Assembly: GCA_004376975.1 (NCBI GenBank)
Contig: SOJA01000017.1
Span: 1-17,544, forward strand
Source: Candidatus Bathyarchaeota archaeon
GTDB taxonomy: Archaea > Thermoproteota > Bathyarchaeia > Bathyarchaeales > UBA233
DNA: 17,544 nt
Direction of reading: 5' to 3'
Part shown: positions 11,482-17,527 of the stretch, one piece after another
Numbering within the stretch: position 1 is the stretch's first letter
Layout of the letters: each line of letters opens with the position of its first letter
Translations under genes and position numbers: made by a program
Notes under the pieces: generated by a model
What the model was told of the DNA's origin: nothing
What the model saw: the letters and a program-made list of their open reading frames with translations, nothing else
The model's database searches: none

Positions 11482-13392
11482 GTGAAATGTTTGGAAATAA
11501 ATTATGAAGAAATCGGGTTGAAAGTAGGGTTAGAAATTCATCAGCAGTTGAATACTTCTGAAAAATTATTTTGTAATTGTAGACCAGAGCTTTTCAAGGA
11601 AGAGCCAGAGATAACATTCCTGCGCAGGCTTCGACCAACACAAAGCGAGTTAGGTCAGGTAGATCCAGCAGCCTACTTTGAATTTCAGAAAGGGGTAAAA
11701 ATCTTCTACGAAGCAAATAGGGCGACTTCATGCCTTGTTGAAATGGACGAAGAACCACCACATCCCTTAAACAGGGAGGCTGTTGAAACGACCTTAACAG
11801 CAGCCTTAATCATGAAATCCAATCCAGTTGACGAAATCCATGTGATGCGCAAAACGGTTATAGACGGCTCAAACACCACTGGCTTCCAAAGAACATGCAT
11901 AATAGCCCTGAATGGTGAAGTCAAAGTTGGAGAAAAAATCGTTCCGATTCAGCATGTAAGCCTAGAGGAGGATGCTGCAAGAAAAACTGGTGAAGAAGGC
12001 GCCATATTACGCTATCGTATAGACCGGTTAGGCATACCATTAATAGAGGTTGCAACAGCACCAGTCATCAAATCACCTAAAGAAGCAGAAGAAGTTGCAC
12101 TGGCAATAGGAAGAATTCTTAGAGCCACTGGAAAAGTGAAAAGGGGCCTAGGCACAATACGGCAAGACTTGAACATATCAATTCCAAACGGTGCGCTCGT
12201 AGAAATCAAGGGAGTTCAGGAACTTGAGCTACTTCCGCTTGTTGTAACATATGAAGTTCAACGTCAATTGAAACTTCTGGGGATAGGCGAAGAACTGAAA
12301 GCCAGAGGAGTAGAAAAAGATGATATTAAGGAAGAATTCTTCAACATAACAGAAGTGTTCAAACAAACAAAATGCAAGGTTCTACGCAATGCCATAGACA
12401 GAAAAAAGCAAGTCTTAGCCGTGAAGCTTCCAAACTTTAAAGGTTTGCTCAAAAAGGAGTTGATGCCGGGATATCGCCTTGGAACAGAGATGTCTGACAG
12501 AGCACGTTTCTGGGGGCAGGTTGGGGGGATATTCAACACAGATGAACTTCCAGCCTACGGGATAACAGCAGAAGAGGTGGAAAAGCTAAGAGAGGCTGTT
12601 GAAGTCGAAGATGAAGATGCAATTGTGTTTGTTGCAGACAGCCCGGAAAACACTGAAGACGCGTTAAAGACAGTTGTGGAGAGAGCTCGAGAAGCTTTGA
12701 AAGGCGTGCCAGAAGAAACACGTGCAGCCAAACCAGACGGAACAACACGTTACTTGAGACCTAGGCCTGGAGCAGCAAGAATGTATCCTGAAACAGACAT
12801 TCCCCCGATACAAATAACAGAGGATTACATAAGAAAAATCAGTTCGCAACTGCCAGAACTGCTTGAACAAAAATTTAAACGGCTAACGAAAGAGTACAAG
12901 CTAAACCAAAAATTGGCTAGGCAAATTTTAGACTCCAGATACTGTCCACTGTTTGAAACAATAGTCAGAGAAAGCAAAGTTTCATCAACAACTGTCGCTG
13001 CATTTCTAACGGAGACACTGAAAGCTTTAAAACGCGACGGCATTCAAGTTGACAAGATTCCGGAAAGCCAAATTAGAGAAATTTTTATGAGAACGAGCTC
13101 GGGAGAACTAACGAGAGAGGCTCTGCCTGACGTGGTTGTCTGGTTGTCAAGCCACAAGAACAAGAACGTTCAAGAGGCGATCAAGAGTCTTAACTTGAAG
13201 CCTATTTCTGAAGATGAGCTTAGAAGGCTTATTGAAAAAGAGATTGAAGATAACATAAACTTGATTCAAAAACAAGGTGAAAACAGTTTCGGAATTCTTA
13301 TGGGGAGCATTATGAGTAAAATGCGAGGCAGAGCTCACGCTGCCCTAGTTAGCAGGGTACTAAAAGAAAAACTGAAGGAATTTGCTAAGTGA
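11482..13392 (+). CDS. gatE: Glu-tRNA(Gln) amidotransferase subunit E
   Basis: A 636-residue subunit that binds tRNA(Gln), phosphorylates the glutamyl end and receives ammonia from GatD. It has the GatB/GatE cradle signature near the start (GLKVGLEIHQQLNT), Cys-containing FCNCRPEL, the DGSNTTGFQRT and HVSLEEDAAR motifs of the kinase/amidase core, the QDLNISI and GVQELELLP segments, an AspRS-like GAD insertion (about residues 280-410, unique to GatE over GatB) and a helical C-terminal tail ending in the GxxMG-type motif (GILMGSIMSKMRGRAH). Length is usual. The GTG at 11482 has no Shine-Dalgarno, whereas TTG at 11491 follows GGGTGA by 5 nt and gives a start closer to homologues (MEINYEEIGL), so the true start may be 11491. 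A hairpin (GTTGCT/AGCAAC, 13407-13431) lies after the stop, without a T tract. Confidence 0.97.
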   Translation: MKCLEINYEEIGLKVGLEIHQQLNTSEKLFCNCRPELFKEEPEITFLRRLRPTQSELGQVDPAAYFEFQKGVKIFYEANRATSCLVEMDEEPPHPLNREAVETTLTAALIMKSNPVDEIHVMRKTVIDGSNTTGFQRTCIIALNGEVKVGEKIVPIQHVSLEEDAARKTGEEGAILRYRIDRLGIPLIEVATAPVIKSPKEAEEVALAIGRILRATGKVKRGLGTIRQDLNISIPNGALVEIKGVQELELLPLVVTYEVQRQLKLLGIGEELKARGVEKDDIKEEFFNITEVFKQTKCKVLRNAIDRKKQVLAVKLPNFKGLLKKELMPGYRLGTEMSDRARFWGQVGGIFNTDELPAYGITAEEVEKLREAVEVEDEDAIVFVADSPENTEDALKTVVERAREALKGVPEETRAAKPDGTTRYLRPRPGAARMYPETDIPPIQITEDYIRKISSQLPELLEQKFKRLTKEYKLNQKLARQILDSRYCPLFETIVRESKVSSTTVAAFLTETLKALKRDGIQVDKIPESQIREIFMRTSSGELTREALPDVVVWLSSHKNKNVQEAIKSLNLKPISEDELRRLIEKEIEDNINLIQKQGENSFGILMGSIMSKMRGRAHAALVSRVLKEKLKEFAK

Positions 13393-13652
13393 AGGAGATT
13401 TTGCGCGTTGCTACTTGCCTTCTCCAGCAACATCAAATCTAAGTGCGCCTCATACTGTTCAAGTAATTCCAAAAAGTCTATTTACTTAACAACAAAGAAT
13501 ATTGAAAGGTCAAAAGAAAGATATATGTAAGTCAAACGGACAAGAAAGATTAACTGCGGATACTGCTGAAGCAATCAAACCGTAAACGATAGCTTATGCT
13601 GATGTTCTAGAACGTGCTCAAAGCTATAGCATTGAAGAAGGAGAAACTGGAA

Positions 13653-13820
13653 ATGAAAAAGAAAAGAATTCAAGGAACGGACACGACCGCGTTACCATGT
13701 GGTTGTATATACCAAGATAGAGGATGGTTATTAGTACGCATCCATGAATGCAGCTATCACAAGAGAAAACGAACAACAAAACGACCATATAGACCTAAAG
13801 CTGAATGCGTAAGACCGTGA
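13653..13820 (+). CDS. Small Cys/His-containing basic protein (55 residues)
   Basis: A 55-residue basic protein starting MKKKRIQGTDTTALPCGC and ending PYRPKAECVRP. It contains Cys16-x-Cys18, Cys33-x2-His36 in ECSYHKRKR, and one more Cys at 52. A single metal site of type C-x-C...C-x2-H is possible; the CGCIY...W...HEC..H pattern resembles small uncharacterised archaeal proteins, but I cannot name a family. The ATG at 13653 follows AAGGAG by 9 nt, which makes it better than a longer start 13 codons upstream at 13614. It lies 260 nt after gatE, so it probably has its own promoter, although no clear TATA box is seen; AGATATATG near 13520 is a weak candidate. Confidence 0.6.
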   Translation: MKKKRIQGTDTTALPCGCIYQDRGWLLVRIHECSYHKRKRTTKRPYRPKAECVRP

Positions 13821-13913
13821 AGAAAAACGCATCAACATTCATTTTCTCCTTACTCATAACAGTGAAGGGTTACGGCTTTTTTCCAATTTGAAGCATTTCA
13901 GTGAGCGCATAAG

Positions 13914-13921
13914 TTTATAAA
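13914..13921 (+). promoter_or_regulatory. TATA box of zinc-ribbon copy B
   Basis: TTTATAAA, predicting initiation near 13943 and a leader of about 63 nt to the inferred start at 14006. This is close to the roughly 70-nt leader of copy A. Confidence 0.5.
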
Positions 13922-13991
13922 GCGATATTTTAACTAATTAAATACGCATGAATTGGATTTCCACACGGAACTAGTTCTGCTTCTACGAATG

Positions 13992-13998
13992 GGAGGTG
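13992..13998 (+). promoter_or_regulatory. Strong Shine-Dalgarno (GGAGGTG) before an ATA codon
   Basis: The same heptamer as before copy A. It is 7 nt before ATA 14006 and 34 nt before the first ATG at 14033. No ATG, GTG or TTG in the coding frame lies at normal spacing. Confidence 0.6.
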
Positions 13999-14005
13999 CA
14001 GCTAC

Positions 14006-14158
14006 ATATCATACAGGAGAGAACCCAGAGAGATGTACAAGGCAGTCTGCGCTGATTGCGGCAATGAATGTGAAGTTCCATTCAAACCTGATCCGAGCAG
14101 ACCAGTCTACTGCAGAGAATGTTGGGAGAAGAGAAGAGGTCCACGCAGAAGATATTAA
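14006..14158 (+). CDS. CxxC-x17-CxxC zinc-ribbon protein (copy B), possible ATA start
   Basis: Second member of the CxxC-x17-CxxC family in this window. From the ATG at 14033 the 41-residue product holds Cys6-x2-Cys9 and Cys27-x2-Cys30 with the same NECEVPFKPDPSRPVYCREC core and a basic RRGPRRRY end. Upstream codons in the same frame read SYRREPRE, matching SYRENRE of copy A, and the GGAGGTG ribosome site sits 7 nt before an ATA codon that aligns with the TTG of copy A. Homology plus RBS placement suggest translation begins at ATA 14006 (50 residues), although starting at ATG 14033 with AGGAG at 13-nt spacing cannot be excluded. A longer ATG-started frame over the same DNA (13953-14264) is a different frame and lacks the family signature. 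Zinc binding is inferred; the family's function is unknown. Confidence 0.82.
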   Translation: MSYRREPREMYKAVCADCGNECEVPFKPDPSRPVYCRECWEKRRGPRRRY

Positions 14159-14188
14159 CATCAAGGCTCCCACAGATAGACTATCCAG

Positions 14189-14216
14189 TTTTTTTATAAA
14201 AAATTTTATTTTTTAT
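14189..14216 (+). terminator. T-rich terminator after zinc-ribbon copy B
   Basis: Two T runs (seven and six) around TATAAAAAATTTTA, starting about 30 nt after the stop codon. They match archaeal oligo-T termination and face the Alba terminator from the other side. Confidence 0.55.
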
Positions 14217-14303
14217 TCAAGTTCTGAATCAAGCCGGTACATACTTACGGGTTGTCCCTATTGACATTGATCCATAAAGAAAGTTTGCTGAAATACGCTT
14301 CTG

Positions 14304-14321
14304 ATTTTATAAAAAAAAAGG
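14304..14321 (-). terminator. T9 terminator of the Alba gene
   Basis: Nine consecutive T on the minus strand, 25 nt after the Alba stop codon. Together with 14189-14216 it isolates two convergent genes. Confidence 0.55.
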
Positions 14322-14344
14322 AAAAGTGAATTGTTCGCGGACTG

Positions 14345-14653
14345 TTACTTTGTTTTAGTGTTTTCCGACTCTTTTTTAAGTATTATTTCCATTGTTGAAA
14401 CCATTCTTGATCTGTTTTCGCCTTCTCTCGCCGGCATTTCCTCTGTTCCTATGGAGATTTGTTTTACTTTCAAGTCTTTGATGAAGCGGTTTCTAGTTAT
14501 TTCAGCTACGTCAACTGCAGTTGTGATTGCTCGTCCTCGGGCTTTCAATGTTACCCCTTTGGCATCGGATGCCGATAGACTGGTTATGATCGCTAGAACA
14601 TAGTTCATCGGTGGTTTGTTTCCAATGAAAACGATTCCTGATCTTTCCGTCAT
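14345..14653 (-). CDS. albA: Alba, DNA/RNA-binding chromatin protein
   Basis: A 102-residue Alba-family protein that coats DNA and RNA in archaea. The signature is complete: [15 protein letters not shown] near the N-terminus, with Lys13 in the position of the acetylatable lysine region of Sulfolobus Alba, then [19 protein letters not shown] and NRF before the long flexible beta-hairpin ([20 protein letters not shown]) that reaches into the DNA minor groove. Length is usual. A strong ribosome-binding site AAAGGAGG lies 7 nt before the ATG. The promoter TATA box is at 14765-14772, so the mRNA has a leader of roughly 90 nt, unusually long for this window, that contains a tandem ATAGACGGAA repeat. 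It is transcribed alone, with a T9 terminator. Confidence 0.97.
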   Translation of the reverse strand: MTERSGIVFIGNKPPMNYVLAIITSLSASDAKGVTLKARGRAITTAVDVAEITRNRFIKDLKVKQISIGTEEMPAREGENRSRMVSTMEIILKKESENTKTK

Positions 14654-14706
14654 TTTCCATCCTCCTTTTATGTTGATTGTAGTATGTAACGTTGCTGTGT
14701 CTTCTT

Positions 14707-14728
14707 TTCCGTCTATTCTTCCGTCTAT
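14707..14728 (-). repeat. Tandem decamer repeat in the Alba leader
   Basis: TTCCGTCTAT occurs twice on the plus strand with a 12-bp period (14707-14716 and 14719-14728). The mRNA would carry two copies of AUAGACGGAA between its 5' end and the ribosome-binding site. Confidence 0.55.
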
Positions 14729-14764
14729 AACAGAACGCTACCGCCTAATGAAAACTCAAACCCA

Positions 14765-14772
14765 CTTATAAA
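14765..14772 (-). promoter_or_regulatory. TATA box of the Alba gene
   Basis: TTTATAAG on the minus strand, just beyond the helicase stop codon, with predicted initiation near 14743. It shows that Alba is transcribed separately from the upstream helicase gene. Confidence 0.55.
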
Positions 14773-14777
14773 TGCGA

Positions 14778-15914
14778 CTAGACAACATAGCATCCTGAGG
14801 ATATTTCTTCCATTGAAGTTTTCGTTAAAGCTCTTATCTGATTTAATTCTGCCATTTCTCCGTAACCTACAAATGTTATTGCTGTTCCTTTGCCTCCCAT
14901 CCTGGCAGTTCGTCCGATTCTATGAAAATAAACCAGGCCCTCTCGAGGTATGTCATAGTTTATTATGTGAGTTATTCCGTGAATATCTAAACCTCTTGCA
15001 GCAACGTCTGTTGCAACAAGCAACTTCAGTTTTCCCTTTCTGAAAGAGTTGATGACAAAGTCCCTCTGCGGTTGAGTGAAGCCCCCATGCATCGGTTTCG
15101 CATCATATCCTAGCGCTCTTAACCTGTCTGCTAGGATGCTTGTATATGCTCGTGTTCTGCAGAATATTATAGCTCGTTCTATATGGTTTTCGTCCAGTAT
15201 ATAACACAAATTTTCAAACTTGTTTTGAGGATTTACAATCATGTAATATTGATCTATCTGTTTGAGAGCTATTTCATCTTTGCTTACAAGTATTTTTTCA
15301 GGTTTGTGCATGTATCTGTTGCACACATTCATTACTGACTGGTCTATTGTTGCTGAGAAAAGGCTTGTCTGCCTGCTTACAGGCACCTTTGAAAGTATGT
15401 ATTCTATGTCGTCTACGAATCCCATGTCAAGCATTCTGTCAGCTTCGTCGAGAACAACGATTTTCACCGATGCAAGATGTAGTGTTCCTCGTTTCAAATG
15501 GTCTATTATGCGTCCGGGCGTGCCAACGACAATGTTGACACCTCTTGTCAAAGCGTATATTTGTTTTCGAATGGGTTCTCCGCCATAAATAGGTAAGACT
15601 TTGAATGCTGCGTATTTGCTGAGCTGACTTATGTGCTCTGCTACCTGTATGGCAAGTTCACGTGTTGGTTCCAAAACCAAACCGTTAACACCATTATCTT
15701 TGGGGTTTAGTCGTTCAATCATCGGGATTCCAAAAGCTGCAGTTTTACCTGTTCCGGTCCGTGCCTGTCCAATAACATCTTTGCCCTCAAGTAGCGGAAT
15801 TATTGCTTGAGCCTGAATTGGAAAAAGACTACTAAACCCAAGCTCTCTGGTACTCTGCATTACTTCTGGACTTAACGGCAAATCTTTAAAGTATTGTATT
15901 TGCATATGTTTCAT
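14778..15914 (-). CDS. DEAD-box ATP-dependent RNA helicase
   Basis: A superfamily 2 helicase core of about 375-378 residues with every DEAD-box motif in order (numbers from the longest frame, which begins 12 codons earlier): Q motif FSSLFPIQAQAI (39-50), Walker A ARTGTGKT (63-70), PTRELAIQ (95-102), TPGRI (144-148), DEAD (168-171), SAT (199-201), IIFCRT (261-266), TDVAARGLD (314-322) and HRIGRTAR (343-350). The protein ends soon after the second RecA domain with no RNA-binding extension, which fits a minimal general RNA chaperone acting in ribosome assembly or RNA turnover. The open frame reaches a TTG at 15950; the ATGs at 15914 and 15905 are better, with GGAG 2 or 11 nt before them. A TATA-like box near 16020 implies a leader of about 80 nt. 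Confidence 0.96.
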   Translation of the reverse strand: MKHMQIQYFKDLPLSPEVMQSTRELGFSSLFPIQAQAIIPLLEGKDVIGQARTGTGKTAAFGIPMIERLNPKDNGVNGLVLEPTRELAIQVAEHISQLSKYAAFKVLPIYGGEPIRKQIYALTRGVNIVVGTPGRIIDHLKRGTLHLASVKIVVLDEADRMLDMGFVDDIEYILSKVPVSRQTSLFSATIDQSVMNVCNRYMHKPEKILVSKDEIALKQIDQYYMIVNPQNKFENLCYILDENHIERAIIFCRTRAYTSILADRLRALGYDAKPMHGGFTQPQRDFVINSFRKGKLKLLVATDVAARGLDIHGITHIINYDIPREGLVYFHRIGRTARMGGKGTAITFVGYGEMAELNQIRALTKTSMEEISSGCYVV

Positions 15915-16015
15915 TTCTCCTATCACAAAAGTTTTGCATGCAGTTTTCAAAAGCCTTCAAAAGCTATTCAATCAGAGCATGAGTTAATGTGACACCTCCA
16001 CTAAGCACTGGCCCT

Positions 16016-16023
16016 CATATAAA
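16016..16023 (-). promoter_or_regulatory. TATA-like box of the helicase gene
   Basis: TTTATATG on the minus strand. The predicted start, near 15994, coincides with a GGAGGTG string (15993-15999) that has no proper start codon behind it. The leader contains a repeated CTTTTGAA element. Confidence 0.4.
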
Positions 16024-16129
16024 AAGCTTGTCACGCGCAAGGGAATATTTGATTAAATCCACTATGTCATGACTAGCTCTACATAGTCAATATCCAGTGT
16101 TCAGTCAAGATTGTCTAAACAATAATTTG

Positions 16130-16405
16130 CTATTCAAGCCTCTTTATCAAGTGATAACCATACTTCGTTTTTACAATAGGGGAGATTTGTCCTTTCTGAA
16201 TGTTGAAAGCTGCTTTCTCGAATTCCTTCACCATTTTTCCTCGACCGAAGGTTCCGAGGTCTCCGCCGTGTTTTCCTGATGGGCAGAGCGAAACTTCCCT
16301 AGCAATGTTTGCGAACTTTTCTCCTTTCTTCAATCGCTCAAGAACTGCGTTTACCTCTTTCTCAGTTTTCACAAGAATATGAGCACAATGAACCTTGTTT
16401 GGCAT
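16130..16405 (-). CDS. Parvulin-type peptidyl-prolyl cis-trans isomerase
   Basis: A 91-residue, single-domain parvulin (PpiC/rotamase) that speeds proline isomerisation in proteins. Family residues are all present: CAHILV with the first active-site His9, EVSLCPSGKHGGDLGTFGRG with the conserved Cys41 and GGDLG, MVKEFEKAAF, and TKYGYHLIK with the second active-site His85. There is no signal peptide or WW domain, so it is a free cytoplasmic enzyme, as common in archaea such as the Cenarchaeum and Nitrosopumilus parvulins. A TATA box 26 bp upstream (16427-16434) and the absence of a Shine-Dalgarno suggest a leaderless mRNA. Confidence 0.95.
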   Translation of the reverse strand: MPNKVHCAHILVKTEKEVNAVLERLKKGEKFANIAREVSLCPSGKHGGDLGTFGRGKMVKEFEKAAFNIQKGQISPIVKTKYGYHLIKRLE

Positions 16406-16426
16406 GAAGAATTATTCCCTCAATTT

Positions 16427-16434
16427 GTTTATAA
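16427..16434 (-). promoter_or_regulatory. TATA box of the parvulin gene
   Basis: TTATAAAC on the minus strand, centred 26 bp before the ATG at 16405, so transcription should begin at or next to the start codon. Confidence 0.55.
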
Positions 16435-16467
16435 TAGTTATCCTGTTTATACTCAACGCGTCTGTAT

Positions 16468-16475
16468 AATTTTAT
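16468..16475 (+). promoter_or_regulatory. TATA-like box of the GIY-YIG gene
   Basis: AATTTTAT within TATAATTTTATTT, with predicted initiation near 16498. This leaves a leader of about 22 nt containing CTAGGAG. Confidence 0.35.
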
Positions 16476-16520
16476 TTAGAAGGAATTGAGAGTTGTTTAT
16501 CTGCTAGGAGTTGATGATGG

Positions 16521-16802
16521 ATGCCCTACTATGTCTATATCCTTCTTTGTAAAGACGGTAGCTATTACACTGGATATGCTAAGGATGTGAAACGTCGGGT
16601 TCAACGGCATAAAAAGGGTCAAGGCGCCAAGTACACAAGCATACATGAGCCTGAGAAAGTAGTGTACGTGGAAGAACTTGAAAGTCGAAGCAAGGCTATG
16701 AAGAGAGAAAGACAAATAAAATCGCTCAGCCACAACCAGAAACAACGATTGACGAAATCATGTAATGAAACAAATCCCGCAAATAAACTAGCACATCCAT
16801 AA
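16521..16802 (+). CDS. GIY-YIG domain protein (UPF0213/YhbQ-like)
   Basis: A 93-residue protein made almost entirely of one GIY-YIG nuclease-fold domain. The start YYVYILLCKDGSYYTGYA holds the paired tyrosine motifs (YVY at 4-6, YTG at 16-18). The conserved arginine is in DVKRRVQRH (25-26), and the acidic metal-binding residue is in KRERQIKSLS (Glu63). The ending QKQRLTKS... is basic. Small single-domain members are widespread and mostly uncharacterised; relation to DNA-repair or structure-specific nucleases such as Slx1 is by fold only. AGGAG lies about 11 nt before the ATG, and the codon just upstream in frame is preceded by a stop, so the start is firm. Confidence 0.9.
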   Translation: MPYYVYILLCKDGSYYTGYAKDVKRRVQRHKKGQGAKYTSIHEPEKVVYVEELESRSKAMKRERQIKSLSHNQKQRLTKSCNETNPANKLAHP

Positions 16803-16825
16803 ATCTAGACGTATGCAATGATTCT

Positions 16826-17455
16826 TCATTTGTAAGCGTTCAAGGCAATGACTGTTTCAGGCAGCAACTTTATTTTTTCACCACAGTATGGGCAGACTTT
16901 GAATTCCGGCAGTATTGATTTTCCGCACGTGGGGCATTCATTAGGATGCTTGAAATCCTGTTCAAACTTCTTAATTTCTCTTTTCAGGCGATTTAGCTCG
17001 GTCTTCAGTTTCTCTACGCCTTCCTTTAATGGCTGAATTTCTTTAACTTCCGTTCTGACATTGTACACCATATCCTTGACCTGCCCCAAAAGCACATTGT
17101 TCATTCCCACCGTTTCATTCATCACATCAAGTAACTCGCTTTTTCCATCCAGCATTTGAGCCTCAACGGCACTTTGTTGTTTAGCATCTGAAAGTATATT
17201 GTTCAGAAAAGCTTCCACGGGATTTTCGAATGCTATCGCACATGTGATTCCCCAAAGAATGAAAGTTGTGATAGCGCTCACCCAAAAATATGTGGTGGGC
17301 TGAATAGCCTGCAGTTTCTCGTTTATTAATGGATACAGTTGAAAAAGCTTCATTTGCCCATTTAAAAACAGAACATAAATTGCTTCAATCATGTGGACGA
17401 GTGCTGCCAATGTTATGGTGCTGAAAAGCCATATTGCAATTCCTTTTTTAGCCAA
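16826..17455 (-). CDS. Membrane protein with coiled coil and C-terminal zinc ribbon
   Basis: A 209-residue protein of clear modular layout. Two membrane helices lie at about residues 6-31 and 56-75. A long polar, heptad-like helical stretch follows at about 118-168 (VKEGVEKL-type repeats with LKTELNRLKREIKKFEQDF). Next comes a zinc ribbon with Cys174, Cys177, Cys188 and Cys191 (CPTCGKS...VCPYCGEK), and a short hydrophobic tail. The ribbon should be cytoplasmic. Such anchored zinc-ribbon proteins are common in archaea without known role; assembly through the coiled coil and contact with RNA or protein via the ribbon are inference. The start is TTG at 17455 with GAGG 8 nt upstream; no ATG occurs in frame before helix 1. 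It is divergent from a gene leaving the window. Confidence 0.8.
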   Translation of the reverse strand: MAKKGIAIWLFSTITLAALVHMIEAIYVLFLNGQMKLFQLYPLINEKLQAIQPTTYFWVSAITTFILWGITCAIAFENPVEAFLNNILSDAKQQSAVEAQMLDGKSELLDVMNETVGMNNVLLGQVKDMVYNVRTEVKEIQPLKEGVEKLKTELNRLKREIKKFEQDFKHPNECPTCGKSILPEFKVCPYCGEKIKLLPETVIALNAYK

Positions 17456-17480
17456 AGTGCATGCCTCTAGGAGCCCATAG

Positions 17481-17505
17481 TTAAATATGATATCGTGATA
17501 TTTAA
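17481..17505. promoter_or_regulatory. Palindromic divergent promoter element
   Basis: TTAAATAT and ATATTTAA are perfect 8-bp inverted arms nine bp apart. The right arm (17498-17505) works as a TATA-like box both ways: about 26 bp to a minus-strand start near 17475 and about 26 bp to the ATG at 17528 on the plus strand. The symmetry could also be an operator. Confidence 0.4.
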
Positions 17506-17527
17506 TACGCTATTCCCTGTTCGACAT

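Noticed and set aside
13953..14264. 103-codon ATG frame starting MDFHTELVLL
   Set aside because: It is read in a different frame from the clear zinc-ribbon gene 14006-14158, whose CxxC signature and RBS are decisive.
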